Origin: an uncultured Prevotella sp.
Lineage (GTDB): Bacteria; Bacteroidota; Bacteroidia; Bacteroidales; Bacteroidaceae
Reading direction: 5' to 3'
Assembly (NCBI GenBank): GCA_900557255.1
Contig: USSA01000001.1
Span: forward strand, 1-51,139
Length of the DNA stretch: 51,139 nt
A program made the translations under genes and the position numbers. Under the pieces are notes generated by a model. The model was not told the origin of the DNA and did not search any database. It worked only from the letters and a program-made list of their open reading frames with translations. Below, piece by piece: positions 17,315 through 26,347 of this stretch; the stretch's first letter is position 1; each line of letters opens with the position of its first letter.

Positions 17315-18985
17315 TTATTTTACGGTCTTGTTCTTAACAAAACTTTGAAAAGCGTCATCGTATCCGTTAAACACGTTGATGTCTACCTCTCCATGTATTC
17401 CTGCTACTCTTCCGTCGGGGCAGAGTTGCCAATATACCAATCGGATGTCTGGTTTATACTCTCCATATCGTGCAATCCAAACCTGGTAGTTATGTTTCAG
17501 ATCGGGAGCCTTTGGCAGATAGCGATTTACGAAAGTTTGGCTGATGTAAAGAATAGGCTTAACACCAGTTGCTCTTTCTACAATTCTAAGCCAAGTTCTA
17601 ATGCGTGCAAACAAGACTCCAGACCCTCCCATTTTCTTGATTTGACTAGGAAGCGGTTCAACATCAATAACTGGAGGAAAATCGCCTTTCCTAATGATAC
17701 TGTGTTTCAGAAAGTGTCGTGCCTGTTCGGCAGCAGGTGTTATGGTGGTAAAGAAGTGATAGGTTCCAACCTTGTAACCATGTGCTTTTGCATCACGATA
17801 ATCTTTTCTATAATATGGATTTACCAGCGATTTACCTTCTGTACTCTTGATATAGATGAAGCGAATCGGGAAGTTTACTGTTCCTGACACTGTCTTTTTG
17901 CTGAGACGTCCAAGATGTGTAATGCGTAAACGGTTCCAGTTGATAGCATATTTTTTTCTGCCTTTTCCATGCTGGTATTTGCTCAGATCAATGCCATAAA
18001 TACGTTCCGATGTATATACGAGTCTTTCGCCTTTATAGCGGTCATTTTTCCATTCGCCTATTCGTAAAGGCTTCTTGGGAGCAATGCTGAATCCGAATCC
18101 TTCACGTTTCCCGTTTTTCCAGTAACCTTCATAATAGGTTCCATCGTATCCTTGCCAGCATCCATGACCGTTTGGTTGATAGATACTGTCGGTTGTACCC
18201 CGATAATATCCTAGAGAATCAGGTAAGAGGGTGTAATCAATAGAGCGTCGAAGTGTGACTCCATGAGCTGTTGCTAAAGATGCTGCAAGTTGAGGTGAAA
18301 TAGCTTTAACCCCTTCAGGAGTTGTTTCTGAGAAAAGTTGGAATGTGTGGCTTCCTTGTGCAGTTTCTCCATTCATTGCTTTGATGAGTTTGCATGCCTG
18401 ACTCTTCCATTTTCCGTTCTCGTCTCTATAATAGGCTTGATATGAAATGGAGCGTTTCAACTTGAAATGTCCCTTTTTCTGTACATGTTTCAGGGAATCA
18501 ATCAGTTTCTTGGCAGAATCGCGTAGTTCCAGTTCGTGTTGGGTATAAGCGCAAATAGAGTTGTAGCCTGCATCCATGACAGAATGAGAGTGAATATAAT
18601 AGTTCAGTTCTCCAACTTTCCATTTGGAGTCTCTATACAAACTGTCTAAAGAATCAACTTTCTCTTTAAAGATGCTATCCGCATCTTTGCCAAGATAGTG
18701 ATTCCGGCTGATGCTGTTGTTGTAGCAGGCGGCAAGTCTTCCTTCACATGAAGGAATCAACGCCCAACGGTTCATAAAGTTGGCAGCCAGTGTCGTAGTG
18801 TCTTCGTCGAACCGGAGTATTGTTTTTCCATTTTGAATTAATTCGTAGTGACTGTATACTTTTATGTTTGCTTTTGCCTTGTTCACTCTATCACTTGATG
18901 GGTTCAGACAATAATAGCTCCATGTGCTGGCGGTAGCCAGCAGAATGAGAACTAAACTTGTGATATATAATATTTTCTTTTTCAT
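17315..18985 (-). CDS. GH25-family lysozyme with MORN repeats, membrane-anchored
   Basis: A 556-residue protein with an N-terminal hydrophobic helix (about 4-22, signal or anchor), a central region of unknown fold with many Ser/Lys residues, two or three MORN repeats (GTYYEGYWKNGKREGFG, then IGEWKNDRYKGERLVY, about 278-325), and a C-terminal glycoside hydrolase family 25 domain. GH25 marks are YGIDLSKYQ (Asp near the start of the barrel), FIYIKSTEGK, PPVIDVEPLP (the catalytic Asp-Val-Glu) and DINVFNG. GH25 enzymes cleave the MurNAc-GlcNAc bond of peptidoglycan. Its ATG overlaps the tilS stop by four bases, so the two are translationally coupled. Confidence 0.88.
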   Translation of the reverse strand: MKKKILYITSLVLILLATASTWSYYCLNPSSDRVNKAKANIKVYSHYELIQNGKTILRFDEDTTTLAANFMNRWALIPSCEGRLAACYNNSISRNHYLGKDADSIFKEKVDSLDSLYRDSKWKVGELNYYIHSHSVMDAGYNSICAYTQHELELRDSAKKLIDSLKHVQKKGHFKLKRSISYQAYYRDENGKWKSQACKLIKAMNGETAQGSHTFQLFSETTPEGVKAISPQLAASLATAHGVTLRRSIDYTLLPDSLGYYRGTTDSIYQPNGHGCWQGYDGTYYEGYWKNGKREGFGFSIAPKKPLRIGEWKNDRYKGERLVYTSERIYGIDLSKYQHGKGRKKYAINWNRLRITHLGRLSKKTVSGTVNFPIRFIYIKSTEGKSLVNPYYRKDYRDAKAHGYKVGTYHFFTTITPAAEQARHFLKHSIIRKGDFPPVIDVEPLPSQIKKMGGSGVLFARIRTWLRIVERATGVKPILYISQTFVNRYLPKAPDLKHNYQVWIARYGEYKPDIRLVYWQLCPDGRVAGIHGEVDINVFNGYDDAFQSFVKNKTVK

Positions 18986-20331
18986 TTGATGATGACCTCC
19001 AATATTTTCTTGGTGGTTTCGGTAATCTTTGTTTTTTCAGACGTACGTTCGCCGATAAGCCAGATGATTTCACCTTTACTATCAGTTAATACATGCTGTG
19101 TCTTCTTTTGTATATAGTCAAATTTCCTATCGGTCATATAGTCACTCAACAGTTTGCTACCCTTCATGCCGAAAGGTTGAAATCTATCGCCTTCTTTTAC
19201 CAGTCGGTAGGTGAGAGGAAAACTGACTTTTTCAGCATCCAAAGTGATGCATTGCGATTCTTTGCTTGGCATGAAGTCACCCATATGCGAGAAGATTCTT
19301 ATCTTGATTTGGGTTCCTTCGTCCATGTTGTAAATGCCTTCTTCTGGCAGTCGGAATGCTCTTTGCTCCTGAATGTTATTCAAGTCTTTTATGTTAGAGA
19401 TCAACAGCTGTTCTCTGTCGATGACTATCATATAGTCTTCGTTTTTCCAGATTTTACCGACACCACAATCCTGACTGAAGAGGCTTTCACAGATGTCATC
19501 AATGACATTGCCATGAAAACCATATCTGCCTAATTCTTTATGGAGTATGAATTCCGGACTTGGAGCATTCATGACAGATACTTTAGGGATATATATAACT
19601 TTCCTATTAGAGTCGGTTGTACTGATGCTATCCATGCTCTCAAGTATACTTTTCGCTTGGCGTATGTATTTGGCAGAGAGAGCGATATTTTCACTTGCTG
19701 CCGGGTTGATACTTTCTAAAAGAGGTACTACATGATGGCGAATTTTATTTCTTAAAGCATCGTCTTCCAAATTTGTTGAATCTGTGACAAAATCTTGCTT
19801 TTTTTCTTTTAGGTATTGCAATATATCCTGTCGGCTGATGCAGAGAAGAGGGCGCAGAATATTTCCGTTTTTGGGGGCGATGCCTGCTAATCCGTCTACT
19901 CCAGATCCTCTTAACAGATTCAGAAGTAAAGTTTCTACATTGTCATCGCGATGATGGGCCACACAAATGCCTCCTGCATGCAAGTCTTTTACTAATTGGG
20001 CAAAATAGCTGTAGCGTAAGTTGCGTGCAGCCATTTCGATACTTACCTTGTGCAAATGGGCATAAGCATAAGTATCAAAATGGATTCGAGACAAACTGAT
20101 TCCCTGTTGTTGGCACAGATTTACACAAAATTGCTCGTCTCTGTCACTCTCTTCGCCGCGAAGGTGAAAGTTACAGTGCGCAGCAGAAATATTCAGTCCT
20201 ATATTTTTCAAGATAAGCAATAGGGCAACGCTATCGGCTCCTCCGGACAAGGCAACGATATATGGTGTTTGCCACTTGAACATACCATGGTGAATAATAT
20301 ATTTTTTGACGATATTTTCAATTTTGTTCAT
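18982..20331 (-). CDS. tilS: tRNA(Ile)-lysidine synthetase
   Basis: A 449-residue ATP-dependent enzyme that converts cytidine 34 of tRNA-Ile2 (anticodon CAU) to lysidine, allowing AUA decoding. The PP-loop is SGGADS at residues 29-34, followed by AAHCNFHLRGEESDRDEQF and VAHHRDDNVETLLLNLLRGSG, the typical TilS blocks. The C-terminal substrate-binding domain includes YRLVKEGDRFQPFGMKGSKLLSDYM and ends with IWLIGERTSEKTKIT. Length and domain order are normal. It follows kdsB by 34 bases. Confidence 0.95.
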   Translation of the reverse strand: MNKIENIVKKYIIHHGMFKWQTPYIVALSGGADSVALLLILKNIGLNISAAHCNFHLRGEESDRDEQFCVNLCQQQGISLSRIHFDTYAYAHLHKVSIEMAARNLRYSYFAQLVKDLHAGGICVAHHRDDNVETLLLNLLRGSGVDGLAGIAPKNGNILRPLLCISRQDILQYLKEKKQDFVTDSTNLEDDALRNKIRHHVVPLLESINPAASENIALSAKYIRQAKSILESMDSISTTDSNRKVIYIPKVSVMNAPSPEFILHKELGRYGFHGNVIDDICESLFSQDCGVGKIWKNEDYMIVIDREQLLISNIKDLNNIQEQRAFRLPEEGIYNMDEGTQIKIRIFSHMGDFMPSKESQCITLDAEKVSFPLTYRLVKEGDRFQPFGMKGSKLLSDYMTDRKFDYIQKKTQHVLTDSKGEIIWLIGERTSEKTKITETTKKILEVIIK

Positions 20332-20365
20332 TCTGCGATACTTTAAAAGTATATGATGTTTCTTA

Positions 20366-21109
20366 TTACTTTCTGTTTTTCAAAAAGTCTTCTGCCCGCT
20401 GCAAATCTTCTGGCGTGTCGATGCCTACAGTTTCAACATCTGTAGTACCAACTTTTATCTTGTAGCCATTCTGCAGCCATCGAAGCTGTTCTAGGCTCTC
20501 AGCTATTTCTAGTGAGCTTTGTGGCAGTTTGGTTACCTCTTTTAAAACTTCTTTGCGGTAAGCATAGATGCCCAAATGTTTCAGATAAGGAAAACTCTTG
20601 AGCCATTCTTCCTCTTCCTTTCCTCTTACGTATGGAATGATGCTGCGAGAGAAATACATAGCAAAGCCTTGATTGTCTACAACAATCTTTGGACTATTAG
20701 GATTTTTTACAGCTTCCATACTGGTAAAAGCTTTTCCTAAAGTGGCAATTTGGGTTGTTGGGTCATCAAAACACTGGCAGATGGTTTCCAGTTGACTCTT
20801 GTCAACAAAAGGTTCATCTCCTTGAACATTGACAATGACATCCCAGTCTCCACCAATTTTTTCGATAGCTTCTTCTATGCGGTCAGTACCGCTCTTATGA
20901 TCCTTGCGCGTCATAACAGCTTTACCGCCAAATGCTTCTACAGCATTGAAAATTCGCTCATCGTCTGTTGCAACATAGGCTGCTTCTAGACAAGCTGCTA
21001 CTTTCTCATAAACATGCTGTATCACTGGTTTGCCATCTAACATGGCAAGTGGCTTTCCCGGGAAACGTGTTGATGCGTATCTTGCTGGAATAATTCCTAT
21101 AAATTTCAT
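20366..21109 (-). CDS. kdsB: 3-deoxy-manno-octulosonate cytidylyltransferase (CMP-KDO synthetase)
   Basis: A 247-residue cytoplasmic enzyme activating KDO with CTP for the lipopolysaccharide inner core. Signature segments: IPARYASTRFPGKPLAMLDGKPVIQHVYE (about 6-34), TRKDHKSGTDRIEEA, VNVQGDEPFVD, FSRSIIPYVRG, and LGIYAYRKEVL near the C-terminus, with VGIDTPEDLQRAE at the end. Length matches the family. It has a full-consensus promoter and probably starts a kdsB-tilS-GH25 operon. Confidence 0.96.
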   Translation of the reverse strand: MKFIGIIPARYASTRFPGKPLAMLDGKPVIQHVYEKVAACLEAAYVATDDERIFNAVEAFGGKAVMTRKDHKSGTDRIEEAIEKIGGDWDVIVNVQGDEPFVDKSQLETICQCFDDPTTQIATLGKAFTSMEAVKNPNSPKIVVDNQGFAMYFSRSIIPYVRGKEEEEWLKSFPYLKHLGIYAYRKEVLKEVTKLPQSSLEIAESLEQLRWLQNGYKIKVGTTDVETVGIDTPEDLQRAEDFLKNRK

Positions 21110-21172
21110 AATCTTCTATATTTAAACCTGTTTACTATTCAATTCATGCGATTCGTTTAACTTCAAATAAAA

Positions 21173-21208
21173 AAAGTTGCACTTCCGCAGACGCAAAAGT
21201 ACAACTTT
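21173..21208. repeat. Inverted repeat over the kdsB -7 box
   Basis: AAAGTTGCACTT (21173-21184) and AAGTACAACTTT (21197-21208) pair at 11 of 12 positions. The second arm covers the -7 box (21194-21201) and the first lies in the early transcribed region. It could be an operator or a 5' stem. Confidence 0.5.
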
Positions 21209-21225
21209 ATTTTGTATTCACCAAA
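21194..21225 (-). promoter_or_regulatory. kdsB promoter
   Basis: Minus-strand TTTG (21222-21225), 20-base spacer, TACTTTTG (21194-21201): full match to the phylum consensus. It gives a leader of about 75-80 bases. Confidence 0.85.
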
Positions 21226-21283
21226 AAACTTTTTGTTTTTTTTGAAAAACCTCAGAGAATATTTAATGTTCTCCCAAATTTTT

Positions 21284-22522
21284 TTATTCGTATCTGATAG
21301 CCTCGATAGGGTCGAGCCTTGCTGCCTTCTTTGCAGGATACCATCCAAAGAAAACGCCAGTAAATGTGCAGACAGCAAAACTCATAATAATGCTCCAAGG
21401 CTCTATTTGGGTGGCTATATGGAAGAATGAGTTCAGACTGAGCGATAAACTAACTCCCAATATTACTCCTATAATACCGCCAGTTACAGAAAGTAAGATA
21501 GCTTCAATCAGAAATTGGTTCAAAATATCAATACCTCGTGCGCCCACACTCATTCGAAGACCTATTTCACGGGTGCGTTCTGTTACAGATACATACATGA
21601 TATTCATAATGCCTATACCGCCAACGAGCAGTGAAATGCCTGCAACGGAACCTAATAGGATGGTGATCGTAGACATGGTAGAATTCATCATGCTTGAAAT
21701 TTCCTCTTGAGAGCGGATATTGAAGTCATCTTCATCAGCTTCAGTAGTATCTGTCGCGTCTTTCAATTTGTGGTTGCGCCTCAATATTTCTGTAATCTGA
21801 TCTTGGGCAGGTTGAGAAGCCTCTTCAGTGATGGCTGAGCAGACGATGCCTCCTAAATAGGTTTGTGCCATAATTCGCTTCATTACTGTTGTGTAGGGGG
21901 CAAGTACCAAATCATCCTGGTCCATACCCATACTATTGTAACCTTTCTTCTTCAAGACACCGATTACTCTGAATGGAATGCTGTTAAATCGCACAACCTT
22001 ACCGATAGGATCACTGCCATCAGGGAAAAGATAGTCAACTACAGTCTGTCCTAAAATACAAACTTTAGATGCAGCCTTAATGTCTGTATCAGTAAACATT
22101 TCTCCATCTGCCACTTTCAGTTGTCGGATGGAAAGATAGTCTTGGTTTACACCATAAATGGAACTTTGGGTGTTGTTGTTTCCGTAGATCCACTGTCCGG
22201 AACTGTTTACAGTAGGAGAAATAGCTGAGATATAATTACATTCGTCTTTGATGCTCTGATAGTCGGCTTGCTTCAGCGTCTCCATTGACGAAGCATCCTG
22301 TCTCACACCGCCACGCATGTCTGCACCTGGTGAAATCATAATCATGTTTGATCCCATCTCTGCGATGTTTGCCTTGATGCTGGCTTTACTTCCTTGTCCG
22401 ATGGCAAGCATGGTAATAACCGCAGCAATACCGATGATGATGCCAAGTGCGGTAAGGAAAGAGCGCATTTTGTTGGCAGCAATGGCGCGGATGGCTATTT
22501 TGAAAAGATTCTGATAATTCAT
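21284..22522 (-). CDS. MacB-like ABC transporter permease (FtsX family)
   Basis: A 412-residue inner-membrane permease. An N-terminal helix with the MacB-typical NKMRSFLTALGIIIGIAAVITMLAIGQG (about 17-45) is followed by a periplasmic MacB_PCD core domain and three C-terminal helices containing GGIGIMNIMYVSVTERTREIGLRMSVGAR, the FtsX signature. It ends with GWYPAKKAARLDPIEAIRYE. It is the last gene of a tolC-macA-ATPase-permease operon. Here ATPase and permease are separate polypeptides rather than the single E. coli-type MacB. Likely role: tripartite export of lipophilic compounds or peptides. Confidence 0.93.
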   Translation of the reverse strand: MNYQNLFKIAIRAIAANKMRSFLTALGIIIGIAAVITMLAIGQGSKASIKANIAEMGSNMIMISPGADMRGGVRQDASSMETLKQADYQSIKDECNYISAISPTVNSSGQWIYGNNNTQSSIYGVNQDYLSIRQLKVADGEMFTDTDIKAASKVCILGQTVVDYLFPDGSDPIGKVVRFNSIPFRVIGVLKKKGYNSMGMDQDDLVLAPYTTVMKRIMAQTYLGGIVCSAITEEASQPAQDQITEILRRNHKLKDATDTTEADEDDFNIRSQEEISSMMNSTMSTITILLGSVAGISLLVGGIGIMNIMYVSVTERTREIGLRMSVGARGIDILNQFLIEAILLSVTGGIIGVILGVSLSLSLNSFFHIATQIEPWSIIMSFAVCTFTGVFFGWYPAKKAARLDPIEAIRYE

Positions 22523-22535
22523 TTTACTTGTTGTA

Positions 22536-22620
22536 ATGTTAAATGTTAAATGTTAAGTGTTAAGTGAAAACTTCGTTTGCTATTGGATGCTAAATAATTT
22601 AACATTCAACACTTAACATT
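22536..22620. repeat. Heptamer tandem repeat and inverted copies inside the efflux operon
   Basis: Three ATGTTAA units and one GTGTTAA unit run head to tail from 22536 to 22563. Inverted copies follow at 22599-22619. AATGTTAAGTGTT (22549-22561) is the exact complement of 22608-22620, giving a 13-bp stem with a 46-base loop between the ATPase and permease genes. It may modulate downstream translation or mRNA stability. Confidence 0.7.
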
Positions 22621-22626
22621 GAAAAC

Positions 22627-23403
22627 TTATTCGTCCGTGTTGGCCGGCAAGGCTGCCAGACCTTCGGCTGCCGAGAGAATATGTTCGTTATAGGTGTCGC
22701 TGATGATGTGACCATCACGCAGTTCGATATTACGACTCGAATAATTTGCAATGTCTGGGTTGTGGGTAACGAAGATGATGGTTCTTCCTTCAGCATAAAG
22801 TTTCTGGAAGAGTATCAGAATCTCGAAACTGGTTCTGGTGTCGAGATTACCCGTTGCTTCATCAGCAAGTATCACAGCGGGGTTGTTGACCAACGCACGA
22901 GCTATGGCTACTCGCTGCATCTGTCCTCCAGACATCTGATTACTCTTATGATAGAGACGTTCTCCTAAACCAACAGCTTTCAGCGATTCGATAGCACGTT
23001 GCTTTCGTTCTTCTGCGCTTACGTTCGGGTTGTACATCAGTGGAAGTTCTACATTTTCTACACTTGTAGTCTTCGGTAGAAGATTGTAGTTCTGGAAGAT
23101 GAATCCAATCTTTCGGTTTCTAAGAATGGCGCGATCATTACGTGACATCTTTCGTACGCTTACTCCATCCAGATAGTATTCGCCACTGGATGGGGTATCG
23201 AGACAACCTAGCTGGTTCAGCAGGGTAGATTTACCTGATCCTGATTTACCCATGATGGTAACAAACTCACCTTCGTATATTTTAAAGCTTACACCTTTTA
23301 GGGCGTGGACAGTTTCCTCACCCACAAGAAAGTCGCGACGAACATTGTCGAGTTCTATCACAACTTTCTTTTCGCTGTTTGCTTGAATATTGTCGTTTGC
23401 CAT
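22627..23403 (-). CDS. ABC transporter ATP-binding protein, MacB/LolD type
   Basis: A 258-residue ATPase. Walker A is GKSGSGKST (52-60), the Q-loop [10 protein letters not shown], the ABC signature [19 protein letters not shown], Walker [13 protein letters not shown], and the H-loop [11 protein letters not shown]. The LDTRTS and [15 protein letters not shown] segments are typical of MacB/LolD-family ATPases. It sits between the membrane-fusion protein and the FtsX-type permease, 11 bases after the former, and should power that permease. The C-terminal 30 residues (after [12 protein letters not shown]) are a short extension. Confidence 0.94.
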   Translation of the reverse strand: MANDNIQANSEKKVVIELDNVRRDFLVGEETVHALKGVSFKIYEGEFVTIMGKSGSGKSTLLNQLGCLDTPSSGEYYLDGVSVRKMSRNDRAILRNRKIGFIFQNYNLLPKTTSVENVELPLMYNPNVSAEERKQRAIESLKAVGLGERLYHKSNQMSGGQMQRVAIARALVNNPAVILADEATGNLDTRTSFEILILFQKLYAEGRTIIFVTHNPDIANYSSRNIELRDGHIISDTYNEHILSAAEGLAALPANTDE

Positions 23404-23414
23404 ACTCTTATTTT

Positions 23415-24596
23415 TTATTTTTTCTTTCCTCTAGGTCCAGGACCGCTAATCAAACCTTGACTTTGTTGAGGCTCCTCATTCTCTTCAGGGGTATTAACTA
23501 TGATTTCAGTTACAATCTTCTGTCCCTTCTTCAAACCCTTGATAATTTCAGTATGTATACCGTCGCTCTGACCGATGGTTACAGAATGAGCTGTAAGGGT
23601 ATTGTTAGCAAGAGTCCAAACTTTGTTTTTTCCTTTGCAGTCAACAATCTTGATATTCTTTCCCACAGTTTCCTTGGTTGGAGTAAAGCGGAGTGCTTTG
23701 TTGGCAACGGCAAGAATTCCAGCTCGTTCTTGTGTAAAGATGGTAACATTTGCAGTCAGTCCTGGTTTTAACTTGAGATCTGCGTTGGGTGCAGAGATGA
23801 CAACCTCGTAAGTGACTACATTGTTTGTTGTAGTAGCTTCCAGACGAACCTGTTTTACTGTTCCCTGGAATACATCGTCAGGATAAGCATCTACTGTAAA
23901 ATTAACGCGGTCGCCTTCTTTTACACCGCCTATATCAGCCTCGTCAACATTTGCAATCACCTGCATGTTGGTCAGATCTTTAGCGATAGTAAAGAGCTCT
24001 GGTGTGTTGAAGCTTGCTGCTACGGTCTGTCCTTCCTCTACGCTTTTAGATATGACAGTTCCATCTATTGGCGATGTAATTGTAGCATAGCTCAGGTTGG
24101 TTTGGGCTTTCTGTACATTTTCCTTGGCCGAAGCTACTTGCTCTTTCGCCTGGCGATAGGTGAGAAGCGCATTTTCATAATCGTCAGCACTTACCAAACC
24201 TTTCTTATAGAGGGTCTGGTAGCGGCTCATGTTTGCACTCTGATAGTTCAAACTGCTTTGCGCACTTGCCAGGTTAGCTTTGGCAGTATTCAACTCGCTC
24301 ATCAGGTTGGTTTTGTCGAGCTCAGCTATGACTTCACCTTTTTTTACCTGCGAATTGTAATCAACATAAAGTTTGTTTACAATACCACTCACCTGTGTAC
24401 CAACCGTTACAGAAGTTACCGCTTCAATAGTACCGGTTGCAGTTACACTATTCTGCAATGTTTGTGTGGTTACAGTTTCCTGCTTGAAGTCTATTTGTTC
24501 TTCGTTTTTACTTCCTGAGAACAGCCATGCTGCCACAGCTGCGATGATTACCACAATCATGGCAATCCAGATTTTGCTGATTCTTAGTTTTTTCAT
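23415..24596 (-). CDS. MacA/HlyD-type periplasmic adaptor protein
   Basis: About 393 residues from the chosen ATG at 24594-24596, which puts the membrane anchor MKKLRISKIWIAMIVVIIAAVAAWLF at the N-terminus. An upstream start at 24653 would add 19 residues before it and is less likely. The body has the adaptor order: lipoyl half-motif (VTSVTVGTQVSGIVNKLYVDYNSQVKKGEVIAELD), alpha-hairpin coiled coil (about 95-165 in this numbering), second lipoyl half (YATITSPIDGTVISKSVEEGQTV), and beta-barrel domain (VNFTVDAYPDDVFQGTVKQVRL). It bridges the inner-membrane transporter to the TolC-like channel. Confidence 0.92.
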   Translation of the reverse strand: MKKLRISKIWIAMIVVIIAAVAAWLFSGSKNEEQIDFKQETVTTQTLQNSVTATGTIEAVTSVTVGTQVSGIVNKLYVDYNSQVKKGEVIAELDKTNLMSELNTAKANLASAQSSLNYQSANMSRYQTLYKKGLVSADDYENALLTYRQAKEQVASAKENVQKAQTNLSYATITSPIDGTVISKSVEEGQTVAASFNTPELFTIAKDLTNMQVIANVDEADIGGVKEGDRVNFTVDAYPDDVFQGTVKQVRLEATTTNNVVTYEVVISAPNADLKLKPGLTANVTIFTQERAGILAVANKALRFTPTKETVGKNIKIVDCKGKNKVWTLANNTLTAHSVTIGQSDGIHTEIIKGLKKGQKIVTEIIVNTPEENEEPQQSQGLISGPGPRGKKK

Positions 24597-24662
24597 AAAA
24601 ATGTATGTATACCTATTAATGATTTGCAATATGTTTTCGGATGTTAATACCAATCTTTCTCT

Positions 24663-26021
24663 TTAGATTCTGCCGTTTTGGTAGAATTTCAACATGTTGA
24701 TATTCAGAATGGTAAGATACTTTGCCTGAAGTTCGTTCTGCTTAGCCTTCAGAAGATTATCTTTGCCAGTTCTCAATTCTACGATGTTCTTTAATCCCAG
24801 TTTAAACTGCTCACTTAACAGATCGTAGCTTGTTTGGGCACTCTCGCTGCTCACCTTGGCAGCCTTAAACTGGCTTTGGTTTGTATTAGCCTGCAACCAA
24901 TAGTTTTCGATAGTAGAGTAGAGCTTAGTTTGCTCATTCTTTATATCGAGCAAGATGCTTTCACGCTGAATGAGTGCTTTATTGACAGAAGTCTTGGTCT
25001 GTCGGTTATCAAAGAGAGGAATACTGACACCGATTCCACCACCCAGGCTGAAGTTGGTTTTCATCTGACTGCCCCAACCGTTTTTGTTCATGGATGTGGT
25101 GCTGGTCGTAGCTCCTGTATTTGCGCTGATGGTTGGCAACTTTCCTGCCTTTGCAATCTTGATGTCCAGATCGTTCTGGTCGAGTTTGTTTTGATAGCTC
25201 AAAAACTCAGGGCGATTCTGAAGCGCAGCTGTATAGACACTGTTCATTCCTGGGATAGAGGCCAGAGCCATCTGGTCAGTTGTGCTTGGAATAGCGATGT
25301 CGAAAGCTTCTTCACTGGTAATCTGCAGGAGTTCCTTCAACTGTCGTTTATAGTTTTTAACGTTACTTTCAGCCTGCACGATGTTAAACTCATCTTGTGC
25401 TCTTTGTGCTGTAAGTTGTGCTAAGTCTGCTTGGCTCATCTTGCCAATTTTTACCATTTCCTTACCACGCTCTTCGTTTTGAACACTCGACTGATAACTT
25501 TCTTTGTTTACGTTGATAGCCTCTGTAGAGTAGAGTATCTGTACGTAAAGTTGAGCAATCTGTTCTTGCAGGTTGAGGGCTTGTGCTGTCGAATCGAGTT
25601 GTGCCGCTTCCTTTGCCAGCTTGTTCAGTTTCACCTGATTTCTGTTTTTGTTTCCGTTCCAAATCGTGTAATTGCCCATCACGCTATAGCTGCCATTGTA
25701 ATATACCTTGTCGATGGAAGCTTTGCTGAAACCTTCTCCACTGATTCCATTAGAAACCCAAGGCGTATAGCTTACACTTTGATTGGTGCTGGCAGAGAGC
25801 GATGGCAGAAGCGCTGACTTTGATTGCAGATAGTCCTCCTGAGCTGAAGCTTTTGTGAGTTGAGTCTTCTGCAGTTGAATGTTGTTAGCCAGTGCGTAAC
25901 TGATACAATCCTGCAGTGACCATTGCTTAGCTTGTACAGCGATAGGAGCCGACATGATGAATAGCGCTACCGCCATGTTTTTAAAACTTGCGTTCATACT
26001 CTTTTTACTTTTTGTTTTCAT
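24663..26021 (-). CDS. TolC-like outer-membrane efflux channel
   Basis: About 452 residues from the ATG chosen at residue 21 of a longer open frame (alternative start 26081). The chosen start gives a basic n-region and the hydrophobic stretch AVALFIMSAPIAVQA before a likely signal-peptidase site. The body shows the twofold repeat of outer-membrane efflux proteins, with WSLQDCISYALANNIQLQ near the N-terminus, long amphipathic helices, and GGIGVSIPLFDNRQTK marking the second repeat. It is the first gene of the efflux operon. The start codon is the least certain point. Confidence 0.9.
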   Translation of the reverse strand: MKTKSKKSMNASFKNMAVALFIMSAPIAVQAKQWSLQDCISYALANNIQLQKTQLTKASAQEDYLQSKSALLPSLSASTNQSVSYTPWVSNGISGEGFSKASIDKVYYNGSYSVMGNYTIWNGNKNRNQVKLNKLAKEAAQLDSTAQALNLQEQIAQLYVQILYSTEAINVNKESYQSSVQNEERGKEMVKIGKMSQADLAQLTAQRAQDEFNIVQAESNVKNYKRQLKELLQITSEEAFDIAIPSTTDQMALASIPGMNSVYTAALQNRPEFLSYQNKLDQNDLDIKIAKAGKLPTISANTGATTSTTSMNKNGWGSQMKTNFSLGGGIGVSIPLFDNRQTKTSVNKALIQRESILLDIKNEQTKLYSTIENYWLQANTNQSQFKAAKVSSESAQTSYDLLSEQFKLGLKNIVELRTGKDNLLKAKQNELQAKYLTILNINMLKFYQNGRI

Positions 26022-26285
26022 CTTTACAGATCTCTTTGCATCTGTTCTGATTAAATGTGGATTAATGTTCTTACTTTCCATAATTGCAAATCTTAATAGG
26101 ATACATCATTTTTAGCTTTGACGTAAGCTTTGCCTATAAAGTTGCAACTGATATGTGTTTTTGATTAAAAACGTGATGATAGGTTTAATATTCTCATTTA
26201 TCTTTAACAATCCTTTTCATAGTGAAAGATTTCTTTTGCTTTTACACATTAATTTATTTATATTTCTCAAAAAAATGTTTCTTCT

Positions 26286-26317
26286 TTCGTTATCTTCGCT
26301 GAAATTGTGTAACTTTG
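26286..26317 (+). promoter_or_regulatory. metA promoter
   Basis: TTCG (26286-26289), 20-base spacer, TAACTTTG (26310-26317). The leader would be about 24 bases with an AAGAAAGGAATAA stretch before the ATG. The rest of the 26022-26347 gap is AT-rich and shows no other gene. Confidence 0.75.
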
Positions 26318-26347
26318 CAGAAAAATTTTAAGAAAGGAATAAAATAA

